DNA of 64,000 bases from Eutrophovita brisbanensis (GCA_038147395.1 JAYQTM010000001.1:1302001-1366000), one strand, 5' to 3'; counted from the stretch's first letter, positions 46,590-55,268 are shown. Numbers and translations: made by a program. Notes: generated from the letters alone by a model not told the origin.

Positions 46590-46894
46590 CACAGATCCCC
46601 CATCACGTCACCGCGGAAGCCGTAAATTTTTCGGTCCCCAGACACTGACACAAGAGTCACAGTTCGCACCTGACCTGGCTCGAAACGCACTGCGGTACCG
46701 GAAGCAATATTCAACCGATACCCTCTCGTTTTATCACGGTCAAATTTGAGTGCAGAATTTGTCTCAAAAAAATGATAGTGAGAGCCTACCTGAACCGGAC
46801 GATCGCCCTCGTTCACCACCTCAACCATGAGTGTTTCTCGATCCACATTAAGTGAAATTGAGCCTTCACCAACCTCGATTTCTCCCGGTATCAC
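46589..46894 (-). CDS. ureB: Urease beta subunit
   Basis: A 101-residue structural subunit with MIPGEIEVGEGSI at the start, VGSHYHFFETN in the centre, and the terminal GFRGDVMG region. It begins nine bases after ureA, and its stop overlaps the ureC start. Separate ureA and ureB, rather than the fused form, is the usual proteobacterial arrangement. Confidence 0.97.
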   Translation of the reverse strand: MIPGEIEVGEGSISLNVDRETLMVEVVNEGDRPVQVGSHYHFFETNSALKFDRDKTRGYRLNIASGTAVRFEPGQVRTVTLVSVSGDRKIYGFRGDVMGDL

Positions 46895-46903
46895 ATCTCT
46901 CTC

Positions 46904-47206
46904 CTAAGCAATGGGTTGATGAACAGTCACGAGTTTCGTCCCGTCTGGGAACGTGGCCTCGACTTGGATTTCTGGGATCATCTCGGGTATGCCTTCCATG
47001 ACCTGATCTCGTTTCAAAAGCGTTGCACCAAAAGACATAAGCTCTGACACCGTCTTACCCTCGCGTGCGCCCTCCATGATGGCCGCAGAGATGTAGGCTG
47101 TTGCCTCGGGATAATTAAGCTTCAAACCTTTGGCTAGCCGTCGCTCCGCTAAGAGACTCGCTGTAAATATGAGCAATTTATCTTTTTCTCTAGGACTCAA
47201 ATCCAT
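46904..47206 (-). CDS. ureA: Urease gamma subunit
   Basis: A 100-residue structural subunit. The start MDLSPREKDKLLIFTASLLAERR and the segment LNYPEATAYISAAIMEGAR are diagnostic, as is FPDGTKLVTVHQPI at the end. It follows ureD by 24 bases in the operon. Confidence 0.97.
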   Translation of the reverse strand: MDLSPREKDKLLIFTASLLAERRLAKGLKLNYPEATAYISAAIMEGAREGKTVSELMSFGATLLKRDQVMEGIPEMIPEIQVEATFPDGTKLVTVHQPIA

Positions 47207-47230
47207 ATCTTTTTCTCTTTGTTAGTTGAA

Positions 47231-48067
47231 TTACGTGCTCCATATCCGAGGCGGCACAGCCTCTTTCCCAAAATAATATGGCCTGAGTAAACACCAGAGT
47301 TTTTCAAACACTCGGCGCCCATCCTCGACATTGTTTCCGACCCACCTCGCAACAAAGACGGAGTCCATCCAAGTGACACCGCAATGAGCAGATGCATCAG
47401 ATACCAAGCGCGCTTGATCAAGCAATTTCTCATTTCGTGGCACACCGACGAGATACATCGATCCGTAGCTAACCTGACCATTCAAAATCGGCGAACCATC
47501 AACAAGATGATTGGGATTAACGTGAGCTCGCTCTCGAAAGACTAGGTCTCCGTCATAAAACAACTTGACCGACTGTTTTAGATCTCCGTGTTCGTATGGG
47601 TAAAGCGTTCGGTGTCGTCCTAGCGCCGTAAATTCCCAACCGAAAAATATTGCGTTTTTATCAACATGAACCTCCACAGCAGTCGATAACGCCGCCTTGT
47701 CAAACACAATATTCTCTTGCGGGATCCACTCACATACACTGCGATCGGAAACTGCGAGTTTGACACTCTGGGACGCTTCGCGCCCAAAGCTCTCATACCA
47801 TTTCGTTGCTCCAGGTGTCGTCATTTGGACAACTGAACGATTATCCAGTTGGCATGAAATTTGCAACTCATCCCCTCCCGCAATACCTCCAGGAGGATGA
47901 ATGATAAGCACCTGACAAACCTCTGGGCCCTCTGGATACAGAGGTCGCTGAACAACAAGTGGGCCATAATGCTCCCGACTGATCATTGAGGTGCGTCCAC
48001 TGACCTGCGCAAAACCAAGGGATAAATGCGCTTTCCAAGGCGCTAAAGGACTGTCACATAAATTCAT
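47231..48067 (-). CDS. ureD: Urease accessory protein UreD (UreH)
   Basis: A 278-residue beta-rich protein forming the UreD-UreF-UreG activation platform on apo-urease. Conserved pieces are GRTSMISREHYGPLVVQRPLYPEG, HPPGGIAGGDEL, TTPGATKWYES and IPQENIVFDKA. Its ATG overlaps the urtE stop by four bases (ATGA), which ties the transporter and enzyme genes into one operon. Confidence 0.95.
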   Translation of the reverse strand: MNLCDSPLAPWKAHLSLGFAQVSGRTSMISREHYGPLVVQRPLYPEGPEVCQVLIIHPPGGIAGGDELQISCQLDNRSVVQMTTPGATKWYESFGREASQSVKLAVSDRSVCEWIPQENIVFDKAALSTAVEVHVDKNAIFFGWEFTALGRHRTLYPYEHGDLKQSVKLFYDGDLVFRERAHVNPNHLVDGSPILNGQVSYGSMYLVGVPRNEKLLDQARLVSDASAHCGVTWMDSVFVARWVGNNVEDGRRVFEKLWCLLRPYYFGKEAVPPRIWST

Positions 48068-48762
48068 ACAGCCAAATGACGCTGAACACCGTCCTGGTCC
48101 ATAGTTTCCCCAATACCCGACAGGATGACCTCACCACGTTGAAGGACCACATAATGATCAGCGAGTTCCTTCGCGAAATCGTAGTACTGTTCTACGAGCA
48201 AAATCGCCATATCGCCTCGCTCAGCCAAGGCCTTGATAACGGCGCCGATGTCTTTAATGATCGATGGCTGTATCCCCTCTGTTGGCTCATCAAGGATTAG
48301 AACTTTGGGAGACATCGCAAGCGCTCGTCCAATCGCGAGCTGCTGTTGTTGCCCGCCTGACAAATCCCCGCCGCGTCGATGTAGCATGTCTTTGAGTACT
48401 GGAAACATTTCGAAAATTTCTGAAGGAATATCGCTGAGCCGGCCTCTTTTTTTTGTGGCTAGACCCATGAGCAAATTTTCCTCCACCGTGAGACGAGAGA
48501 AGATCTCTCGACCCTGAGGAACGTATCCAATCCCCAGCTTCGCCCGATTAAAAGGAGTCTCTGAAGTGATGTCGCGTCCATCGAGCATCACGGAGCCACT
48601 CTTTGAACTCACAACGCCCATCAGACACTTGAGTAACGTCGTCTTGCCTACTCCATTGCGCCCCAAAACCGTGGTGACGGCTCCTTTGGGAACCGAAAAA
48701 CTCACGTCACGCAGCGTATGACTTGACCCATAGTACTGGTTAATTTGATTGACTTCGATCAT
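48064..48762 (-). CDS. urtE: Urea ABC transporter ATP-binding protein UrtE
   Basis: A 232-residue LivF-like ATPase. Walker A is GRNGVGKTTLLK, the signature is LSGGQQQQLAIGRAL, and Walker B is VLILDEPTEGIQPS, a phrase typical of UrtE. The N-terminal IEVNQINQYYGSSHTLRDVS is also characteristic. It lies eight bases after urtD. Confidence 0.95.
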   Translation of the reverse strand: MIEVNQINQYYGSSHTLRDVSFSVPKGAVTTVLGRNGVGKTTLLKCLMGVVSSKSGSVMLDGRDITSETPFNRAKLGIGYVPQGREIFSRLTVEENLLMGLATKKRGRLSDIPSEIFEMFPVLKDMLHRRGGDLSGGQQQQLAIGRALAMSPKVLILDEPTEGIQPSIIKDIGAVIKALAERGDMAILLVEQYYDFAKELADHYVVLQRGEVILSGIGETMDQDGVQRHLAV

Positions 48763-48770
48763 CGTATTTC

Positions 48771-49595
48771 CTATCGACCAAGATAAACTTCAATCACGCG
48801 ATCGTCGGACTGAACATGATCCATCGATCCCTGCGCTAACACCGACCCCTCGTGCAACACGGTGACAGTCGATGCGATTTGCGAAATAAATTCCATATCA
48901 TGCTCAACCACAACTAACGATCGAGTGCCCGCAAGCTCATTAAATAACTTGGCGGTTTTCGCCGTCTCATCATCAGTCATGCCCGCGACAGGCTCATCGA
49001 GCAACAATAACTTTGGTTCTTGCATCAAAAGCATGCCAATTTCTAGCCACTGCTTCTGACCATGGGACAACAAACCCGCGATACGACCTGCCTCATCGAT
49101 TAAATCAATCAACTCGAGTGTTTCCGTGATTTTCTTTGTCGTTGTTCGAGTCCGTTGCGCAAACAAACTACTGATTACCCGTTTGTCATATTTCATCGCA
49201 AGCTCTAAATTTTCGAATACGGAAAGGTTCTCAAATACGGTTGGCTTTTGAAATTTTCTCCCAATTCCAGCGCTCGCGATCTCAGGCTCATTCAATCGAG
49301 TGAGGTCAATGGATTGACCGAAGAAAACCGTTCCAGAATCCGGCCGGGTTTTACCGGTAATGACATCCATCATTGTCGTCTTACCTGCACCGTTCGGTCC
49401 AATAATGCAACGTAACTCACCAGACTCGATTGTCAAAGACAGATTGTTCAACGCCTTGAATCCGTCGAAACTGACTGAGATGCTGTCCAAATAGAGAATT
49501 GGCCCATGCGACACATCGACTTCATCAGACGCCACATGTCCGATCGACATTGCCCCACTGGGACTAAATTCATCGTTCTTTATCTGTGTCGACAT
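48771..49595 (-). CDS. urtD: Urea ABC transporter ATP-binding protein UrtD
   Basis: A 274-residue LivG-like ATPase. Walker A GPNGAGKTTMMDVITGKTRP and the PEIASAGIGRKFQKPTVF stretch are typical of UrtD; the signature region reads LLSHGQKQWLEIGMLL and Walker B LLLLDEPVAGM. An N-terminal extension of about 30 residues precedes the domain. It starts one base after the urtC stop (TGA-T-ATG). Confidence 0.95.
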   Translation of the reverse strand: MSTQIKNDEFSPSGAMSIGHVASDEVDVSHGPILYLDSISVSFDGFKALNNLSLTIESGELRCIIGPNGAGKTTMMDVITGKTRPDSGTVFFGQSIDLTRLNEPEIASAGIGRKFQKPTVFENLSVFENLELAMKYDKRVISSLFAQRTRTTTKKITETLELIDLIDEAGRIAGLLSHGQKQWLEIGMLLMQEPKLLLLDEPVAGMTDDETAKTAKLFNELAGTRSLVVVEHDMEFISQIASTVTVLHEGSVLAQGSMDHVQSDDRVIEVYLGR

Positions 49596-49596
49596 A

Positions 49597-50712
49597 TCAT
49601 CCCTCCACCCGCTCTGACGTTTCAGAGCGTTTAATTTTACTGAGTAGACCGACGATTCCTTTAGGCATCAACAACGTCACTAAAATAAACAGAAGGCCCA
49701 AGAAAAATAACCAGTACTCTGGAAATGCTTGAGTAAAAAAACTCTTTGCTCCGTTAACCGCAGACGCACCTAGAAGAGGCCCAATCAGCGTTCCTCTTCC
49801 ACCGACCGCAACCCAAACCGCGATTTCAATCGAATTTGCAGGTGACATTTCGCTGGGGTTAATGATCCCAACCTGAGGAACATACAATGCTCCTGCAATA
49901 CCGCACATCACCGCTGACAGCGTCCATACAAATAGTTTGAATCGAATAGGGTCGTAGCCGGAAAACATGAGGCGCGATTCGGAATCTCTAATGGCAGTCA
50001 GCACTCGCCCAAGCTTTGACCGAATCAACGCTCGGGATAGAATCACCGCACCCAAGAGCATCGCAGCACTTAAGACAAATAAGACAGCGCGCATGCTTGG
50101 ATCCGTTATGGAGTAACCGAGAATTCGCTTGAAATCAGTAAATCCATTGTTGCCGCCGAAACCCGTTTCATTTCTGAAAAATAACAACATGAACGCGAAT
50201 GTCAGCGCCTGGGTAATAATTGAGAAATAAACCCCTTTGATTCGAGAGCGAAACGCAAAGAATCCAAATACGAATGCGAGGACTCCGGGAACCAGAACAA
50301 CCAACGCAAGAGCCCAGAGAAAACTATCTGTGCCGAACCAGTGCCATGGGTATTCTTTCCAATCAAGGAAAACCATGAAATCGGGTAGATCACTTTGATA
50401 TTGCCCATCGCGACCGATTTGGCGCATCAGGTACATTCCAAATGAATAACCTCCAAGGGCAAAAAATAACCCGTGACCCAGGGATAAAATTCCTGTGTAT
50501 CCCCAGATCAAATTCATTGCAACTGCCACAATGCAGTAACACATGATCTTCCCGATGAGTGTCACCGAATATGAGGACAACTGGAATACACTTTGCTCGG
50601 ATGCCCCGAGGTAGAGATATGGAATAAATACGAACGCGATGAGCGAAAACAATCCAATGCCAATCCATCCAAACTTAGAAAATAGGGGTTCAACTTTTGG
50701 TTCGAATGACAT
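49597..50712 (-). CDS. urtC: Urea ABC transporter permease UrtC
   Basis: A 371-residue LivM-like inner membrane permease with about ten hydrophobic segments. NLIWGYTGILSLGHGLFFALGGY, FFRNETGFGGNNG and VAVGGRGTLIGPLLGA are family marks. ATG at 50712 is preferred to a start six codons upstream because GGAG lies seven bases before it and it follows the urtB stop by one base. Confidence 0.94.
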   Translation of the reverse strand: MSFEPKVEPLFSKFGWIGIGLFSLIAFVFIPYLYLGASEQSVFQLSSYSVTLIGKIMCYCIVAVAMNLIWGYTGILSLGHGLFFALGGYSFGMYLMRQIGRDGQYQSDLPDFMVFLDWKEYPWHWFGTDSFLWALALVVLVPGVLAFVFGFFAFRSRIKGVYFSIITQALTFAFMLLFFRNETGFGGNNGFTDFKRILGYSITDPSMRAVLFVLSAAMLLGAVILSRALIRSKLGRVLTAIRDSESRLMFSGYDPIRFKLFVWTLSAVMCGIAGALYVPQVGIINPSEMSPANSIEIAVWVAVGGRGTLIGPLLGASAVNGAKSFFTQAFPEYWLFFLGLLFILVTLLMPKGIVGLLSKIKRSETSERVEG

Positions 50713-50713
50713 A

Positions 50714-52333
50714 TCAGTTCTCCACCGCACGCCCTTTCAGGGCGAATAATCCCTGCGGTCTTTTCTGGATCACCGCAATAATGAATACAAGAATCAGAAT
50801 TTTTGTGAGCACCGCACCAACTCCCGGCTCAATTAATTTGGAAAAGGCACCTAAGCCCAATGCGGCGTACACAGATCCCGCAAGTTGCCCAACGCCTCCG
50901 AGCACCACGACCATGAACGAGTCAATGATGTAGGCTTGCCCCAGGTCGGGTCCCACGTTACCGATCTGCGATAGCGCAACACCCGCTAATCCCGCGATGC
51001 CAGACCCCAAGCCAAACGCCATCAAATCAACGCGTGCGGTGTGAACACCGACGCATGAAGCCATACTTCGGTTTTGGGTGACACTTCTAATAAAGAGACC
51101 AAGACGCGTTCGACTAATCAGTAACCACACGCCGACGAGCACACACAGCGCAAAGACAATGATCGCGATTCTGTTGTAGGGCATCACAACATTCCATACT
51201 TCCACTCCACCCGAGAGCCAAGATGGATTGGACACTTCGACGTTTTGTGCACCAAAAATTTGTCTGACCAGTTGAATCAGGAAGAGACTAATGCCCCAAG
51301 TTGCCAATAGCGTCTCGAGGGGCCGACCATACAACCAGCGAATGACCGTTCGCTCCAGAATGACCCCAATAACAGCAGCGGTCAAAAATGCGATTGGAAT
51401 TGCAGCGAGGACATACAAATCGAAAAAATTGGGAAGAAAGTGTGTGAACAACTGTTGCGTCAGGTAAGTAGCGTACGCTCCAATCATCAGCATCTCGCCG
51501 TGCGCGAGATTAATCACACCGAGTAATCCGTAGGTGATCGCAAGGCCAAGTGCAGCGAGCAACAAAATACTGCCGAGCGACAAACCACTAAAGAGCCGAC
51601 CGAAATAATCAATCAGCGTTAACTTTTGATCAATCGAGGAAACGACTTCTTTGATCACCTTCCTCACTTCTGGGGAGGGCTCTACATACTCGCCTTGATC
51701 GTCGCGATTCAATTTAGAGACTAGCAACTCGCGAATCGCACGATCACTTGTTCCCTCGAGCGACTGGACCGCCTCAATGCGCGTTGTTTGATCCTCTGAT
51801 CCCAACAAAATAACTGCCTTGATCACGAGCAGAATCGATCGAATCTCCTCATCAGACTCGTTGTTCAGTGCTAGCTCGAGTAACGGTAAGGTTTCTTTTG
51901 ATCGATTGTTTTGTAGCGCCACTGCCGACGCCATTCGGACATCACGGTCTGGCGACAATAATTGTAGAGAGGCAACTGCGTTTTCAAGTTCTGAACGCAT
52001 CACATTGTTCACGATGACATAATCGTAATACTCAGGCTCGGGATCAAGGAGCTCTAGCGTGACCGCGTCGAGCACGTCGCCATCATCGTTTTCTACGACA
52101 ATGTGACCTGTGTCGGTCACATACACTTCACTATTCTGAAGCGCTTGTAGGATACGTAGCGCATCTGAGTCCCCAACCGCCGCAATGGTCTTGATTGCTT
52201 TGATTCGCTCCATGGCACTATCAGAGGATAATCCACTCACGTCTGAGGTCTCGAGTGCAAACGAGGCGCCCGACGTAAACAGCCCCAAAATGAGACATAA
52301 AATCGTGAGCCAATTGGTCTTATTATTTTTCAT
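50714..52333 (-). CDS. urtB: Urea ABC transporter permease UrtB with periplasmic N-terminal domain
   Basis: A 539-residue LivH-like permease. After a signal-like segment (residues 8-27) comes an approximately 220-residue extra-membrane domain with HEAT-like pieces (MERIKAIKTIAAVGDSDALRIL, VRMASAVALQNN), then eight or so membrane helices starting GLSLGSILLLAALGLAITYG and including NLAHGEMLMIGAYA. This extended N-terminus is normal for proteobacterial UrtB. The start at 52333 is the in-frame ATG; a TTG two codons upstream is less likely. A hairpin separates it from urtA. Confidence 0.93.
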   Translation of the reverse strand: MKNNKTNWLTILCLILGLFTSGASFALETSDVSGLSSDSAMERIKAIKTIAAVGDSDALRILQALQNSEVYVTDTGHIVVENDDGDVLDAVTLELLDPEPEYYDYVIVNNVMRSELENAVASLQLLSPDRDVRMASAVALQNNRSKETLPLLELALNNESDEEIRSILLVIKAVILLGSEDQTTRIEAVQSLEGTSDRAIRELLVSKLNRDDQGEYVEPSPEVRKVIKEVVSSIDQKLTLIDYFGRLFSGLSLGSILLLAALGLAITYGLLGVINLAHGEMLMIGAYATYLTQQLFTHFLPNFFDLYVLAAIPIAFLTAAVIGVILERTVIRWLYGRPLETLLATWGISLFLIQLVRQIFGAQNVEVSNPSWLSGGVEVWNVVMPYNRIAIIVFALCVLVGVWLLISRTRLGLFIRSVTQNRSMASCVGVHTARVDLMAFGLGSGIAGLAGVALSQIGNVGPDLGQAYIIDSFMVVVLGGVGQLAGSVYAALGLGAFSKLIEPGVGAVLTKILILVFIIAVIQKRPQGLFALKGRAVEN

Positions 52334-52353
52334 GCTCAAATCTTTTCTTACTT

Positions 52354-52390
52354 AAAAAGGTCTGGTTTTCCGATAAAAACCAGACCTTTT
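52354..52390 (-). terminator. Intercistronic attenuator/terminator between urtA and urtB
   Basis: AAAAGGTCTGG (52355-52365) and CCAGACCTTTT (52380-52390) form an 11-bp stem, extended by A-T pairs toward the loop, and on the minus strand a short T-run follows. Lying in the 102-base gap after urtA, it probably lets the solute-binding protein be made in excess over the membrane and enzyme subunits, as in other ABC operons. Confidence 0.75.
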
Positions 52391-52435
52391 GTTTATGGAT
52401 CGATCCTTGATTAAAGATCGATTCGACAGCTTCCG

Positions 52436-53686
52436 TTATAGATCTTGCTTCGTCTCGTTACCGTCGATAAATGGGCTCCAAGGCTGAGCTCGGATTGGAT
52501 CCTTGGTCTTCCACACAACCTGAAACTGGCCATTAGGAAGAATCTCACCAATCATCACAGGCTTGTGTAGGTGATGATTTGTTTTATCCATAGTGAGCGT
52601 AAAGCCTGATGGTGACGTGAATGTCTGACCACCCATCGCATCACGAACCGCATCAACATCCGTTGTTCCAGCTTGCTTGACCGCTTGAGCCCACATATTG
52701 ATTCCAACATAAGTTGCTTCCATTGGATCATTTGTCACAACAGTGTCAAGATTAGGAACACCGTTTTTCTTCGCCCATGCTTTGTACATCTTCGTGAAGG
52801 ATTTGTTCTGCTTGCCCTTCACTGACATGAAGTAGTTCCATGCCGCCAAATGACCCACGAGAGGCTTGGTGTCGATTCCACGTAACTCCTCTTCACCGAC
52901 AGAGAACGCTACCACTGGAACATCTGTTGCTTTGAGGCCTGCATTGCCTAGCTCTTTGTAAAACGGCACATTAGAGTCACCATTAATGGTCGACACGACG
53001 GCAGTTTTTCCGCCAGCGGAGAATTTTTTGATGTTCGCAACAATTGTTTGGTAGTCACTGTGACCAAATGGTGTATACACCTCTTCGATGTCAGACTCCT
53101 TCACGCCTTTAGATTTCAAGAATGCACGAAGAATCTTGTTTGTCGTACGTGGATATACGTAGTCCGTACCAAGCAAGTACCAACGCTTAGCTGAACCACC
53201 CTCTTCGCTCATTAAGTACTCAACAGCGGGAATAGCCTGCTGGTTTGGGGCAGCTCCGGTATAGAAAACATTCTGTGATAGCTCCTCACCCTCATACTGT
53301 ACTGGATAGAAAAGAAGACTATTGAGCTCTTCAAAGACTGGTAAGACCGATTTTCTAGATACAGACGTCCAACAGCCAAAAACTACATCCACTTCATCTT
53401 GAGTAATGAGCTGTCTTGCCTTTTCAGCAAACAAAGGCCAGTTAGAGGCCGGATCAACAACAACCGGTTCTAGCTGTTTTCCAAGTAAGCCGCCATTTGC
53501 ATTGATTTCCTCAATCGTCATTAACGCCGTATTTTTTAACGCAGTCTCAGAAATGGCCATCGTTCCAGACAAAGAATGCAAAATGCCGACCTTAATTGTG
53601 TCCGCTGCCTGTGTATGCAACGAAAATGCGGAGGTAATACCTAGTGTCGCACCTGCTAAAGTTTTCAAAAATTGTTTTCGGTTCAT
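52436..53686 (-). CDS. urtA: Urea ABC transporter substrate-binding protein UrtA
   Basis: A 416-residue periplasmic protein. The first 28 residues are an export signal (basic NRKQF, hydrophobic ATLGITSAFSL, cut near TQAAD). The mature part is a type I periplasmic binding fold of the UrtA class: GILHSLSGTMAISET, FGCWTSVSRKSVLPVFE and LLFYPVQYEGEE, followed by GTDYVYPRTTN. It is the first gene of urtABCDE-ureDABCEFG, with a sigma-54 promoter about 100 bases upstream. Confidence 0.96.
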   Translation of the reverse strand: MNRKQFLKTLAGATLGITSAFSLHTQAADTIKVGILHSLSGTMAISETALKNTALMTIEEINANGGLLGKQLEPVVVDPASNWPLFAEKARQLITQDEVDVVFGCWTSVSRKSVLPVFEELNSLLFYPVQYEGEELSQNVFYTGAAPNQQAIPAVEYLMSEEGGSAKRWYLLGTDYVYPRTTNKILRAFLKSKGVKESDIEEVYTPFGHSDYQTIVANIKKFSAGGKTAVVSTINGDSNVPFYKELGNAGLKATDVPVVAFSVGEEELRGIDTKPLVGHLAAWNYFMSVKGKQNKSFTKMYKAWAKKNGVPNLDTVVTNDPMEATYVGINMWAQAVKQAGTTDVDAVRDAMGGQTFTSPSGFTLTMDKTNHHLHKPVMIGEILPNGQFQVVWKTKDPIRAQPWSPFIDGNETKQDL

Positions 53687-53790
53687 GATTTTCCCTTAAA
53701 CAGTTGTAGTAAGAAGTAGTTAAATTGGTCCTGTTATTTCAAACGCTCGAAATTTAAACGTTTGCATTCCCAGGCACTCGACCTAGATAA

Positions 53791-53807
53791 AGCATTAACT
53801 GTGCCAA
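53791..53807 (-). promoter_or_regulatory. Sigma-54 promoter for the urt-ure operon
   Basis: On the minus strand TTGGCAC (53807-53801) is followed by five bases and then ATGCT (53795-53791), with GG and GC dinucleotides exactly ten bases apart, as in the -24/-12 consensus TGGCAC-N5-TTGC. Predicted transcription start is about 53780, leaving a leader of roughly 95 bases. This implies activation by an enhancer-binding protein, most likely NtrC for a urea operon. Confidence 0.75.
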
Positions 53808-53942
53808 CTGTTTAATATCATTTATTTTTATCAAAAAAAACAATTATTTAATCGATAAAAATATTTTTAAATTATTTTTTAAGACATATAACAAACACGT
53901 AGAAGTACTTTAAATTACCCAACAAACAACGTGATCTCATCA

Positions 53943-53967
53943 AGTGCACCAAATATGAGCGTGCACT
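53943..53967. promoter_or_regulatory. Inverted repeat AGTGCAC-N11-GTGCACT
   Basis: AGTGCAC (53943-53949) and GTGCACT (53961-53967) are perfect 7-bp arms spaced by 11 bases, a shape expected for a dimeric regulator. It lies about 140 bases upstream of the urtA -24 element, a normal enhancer distance, and 22 bases before the lexA -35. The arms share TGCAC with the NtrC site (TGCAC-N7-GTGCA), but the spacing is four bases longer, so NtrC binding is uncertain. Confidence 0.55.
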
Positions 53968-53988
53968 AAAAGAAGTTGCTGTTAATAT

Positions 53989-54016
53989 TTGGCGAAAATA
54001 AATTACTGTATATAAT
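53989..54016 (+). promoter_or_regulatory. Sigma-70 promoter of lexA
   Basis: TTGGCG (53989-53994) and a perfect TATAAT (54011-54016) are 16 bases apart. The -10 element lies inside the LexA operator, so LexA binding would block polymerase. The transcription start near 54023 gives a leader of about 24 bases; no good ribosome site is seen before the lexA ATG. Confidence 0.75.
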
Positions 54017-54021
54017 TACAG
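54006..54021. promoter_or_regulatory. LexA operator (SOS box)
   Basis: CTG-TATATAATTA-CAG fits the gammaproteobacterial consensus CTG-N10-CAG with an alternating TA centre, and the palindrome extends further (TTA on one side, TAA on the other). Overlap with the -10 of lexA points to autoregulation and SOS induction of the whole lexA-imuA-imuB-dnaE2 operon. Confidence 0.92.
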
Positions 54022-54046
54022 TAATTATAAATACAGCACCTTCATC

Positions 54047-54649
54047 ATGAAAAAGCTAACCGCACGACAGTCAGAGATTCTGAAACTCATACAAGATTTT
54101 GTAGAAGACACAGGGTTCCCTCCGACTCGCTCAGATATCGCAAAAGCACTGCACTTCAAGTCGGCTAACGCAGCAGAAGAACATCTAAAGGCGATAGAAA
54201 AAAAAGGACATATCAAACTTACAAAAGGTGCATCAAGAGGCATTCAACTCACCAAAAACCTCGGATTACCCCTTATTGGTCGCGTTGCTGCTGGCCAACC
54301 GATACTTTCCGAAGAGCATATCCACAACCGCATACAAATCGAGCAGGCTCTATTCAAGCCTGAAGCTGACTACCTGCTCAAGGTACGGGGCACCAGCATG
54401 CAAGACGTTGGTATCTATGACGGAGATATGTTGGCCGTACACGCCACCTCAGAAGCTCGATCAGGACAAATCGTTGTGGTGCGCGTCAATCAGGAAGTAA
54501 CCGTCAAAAGATTCAGAAAGAAAAATAAAGAGATATGGCTAGAAGCTGAAAATGTAGATTTTCCACCAATTCACATTGATCAAAAAAAAGATGACTTTGC
54601 GATCGAAGGACTGGCCGTGGGTGTGATCAGAAACGGAAAAATTAGCTAA
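54047..54649 (+). CDS. lexA: SOS repressor LexA
   Basis: A 200-residue repressor-protease. The N-terminal winged helix-turn-helix includes GFPPTRSDIAKALHF, with the recognition part in SANAAEEHLKAIEKKG. The self-cleavage bond is A82-G83 in RVAAGQPIL, and the catalytic pair is S117 (GTSMQDVG) and K154 (VTVKRF), two residues off E. coli. Fully competent for RecA-stimulated autocleavage by these criteria. It is the first gene of the mutasome operon; its stop shares a base with the imuA start (TAATG). Confidence 0.96.
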   Translation: MKKLTARQSEILKLIQDFVEDTGFPPTRSDIAKALHFKSANAAEEHLKAIEKKGHIKLTKGASRGIQLTKNLGLPLIGRVAAGQPILSEEHIHNRIQIEQALFKPEADYLLKVRGTSMQDVGIYDGDMLAVHATSEARSGQIVVVRVNQEVTVKRFRKKNKEIWLEAENVDFPPIHIDQKKDDFAIEGLAVGVIRNGKIS

Positions 54650-55266
54650 TGCAACATCACATTCTCACGGCCCTGCCCCCCACACAAATATGGAAAGGGA
54701 AAGACCACAGAACAAATACGCAGCCTCACATTCCTTCGGGATTCGATGCCCTAGATGAACGCATTGGAGGATGGCCTCTGGGGCATCTCATAGAAATATC
54801 ACCCAAACAAACTGGTATCGGAGAAATCTCCGTACTGCTCCCAGCTCTCGCACAGCTTTCTCGAGGAACACAACGGCTACTGTTTGTAAACCCGCCTTAC
54901 ATTCCTTACGCACCATCCTTATTTAGTAAGGGAGTCAATATCAGCAATATTCTTGTCGTCCAAACCGACAAGCTAACCGAAATCGTCTGGGCTATCGAGC
55001 AAGCATCACGCTCAAAATCCTGTAGCGCCATCATCTGTTGGCATACCGAAGCAAATGATCAGGCGATTCGACGCTATCAACTTGCCCTAGAAAATCAAAA
55101 AATTTTAGGCGTTTTATTCACAAAACCAGCGCTTCGAAAAAAAAATAATCCCGCACCATGGAGAGTCATCGTAAGAGAAGCGCAATCACAAACATGGATT
55201 GATATTCCAAAGCGCCGTGGTGGTGGGCCGATTTCATCAATCCCACTAGCTCGCCTGAACCACTAA
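54649..55266 (+). CDS. imuA: ImuA, RecA-like mutasome accessory protein
   Basis: A 205-residue distant RecA/SulA-like protein (COG4544). Marks are IPSGFDALDERIGGWPLGHLIEI near the N-terminus and the IDIPKRRGGGP segment near the C-terminus. The Walker A loop is degenerate, as in family members. ImuA works with ImuB and DnaE2 in SOS translesion synthesis and mutagenesis. Its location between lexA and imuB is the standard cassette. Confidence 0.9.
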   Translation: MQHHILTALPPTQIWKGKDHRTNTQPHIPSGFDALDERIGGWPLGHLIEISPKQTGIGEISVLLPALAQLSRGTQRLLFVNPPYIPYAPSLFSKGVNISNILVVQTDKLTEIVWAIEQASRSKSCSAIICWHTEANDQAIRRYQLALENQKILGVLFTKPALRKKNNPAPWRVIVREAQSQTWIDIPKRRGGGPISSIPLARLNH

Positions 55267-55268
55267 CC

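Larger units (their letters stand above)
53687..54046. other. 360-base divergent regulatory region urtA/lexA
   Basis: The only gene-free stretch above 300 bases in the window. It holds the sigma-54 promoter of urtA, a strongly AT-rich middle (about 53810-53900, many A- and T-runs, possibly bent DNA or an IHF-binding zone), a palindrome at 53943-53967, and the lexA promoter with its LexA box. No open frame in it looks coding. Confidence 0.8.

Noticed and set aside
53943..53967. Calling the palindrome a proven NtrC site
   Set aside because: The half-site core matches, but the 11-base spacer differs from the usual seven, so it is listed only as an unassigned inverted repeat.
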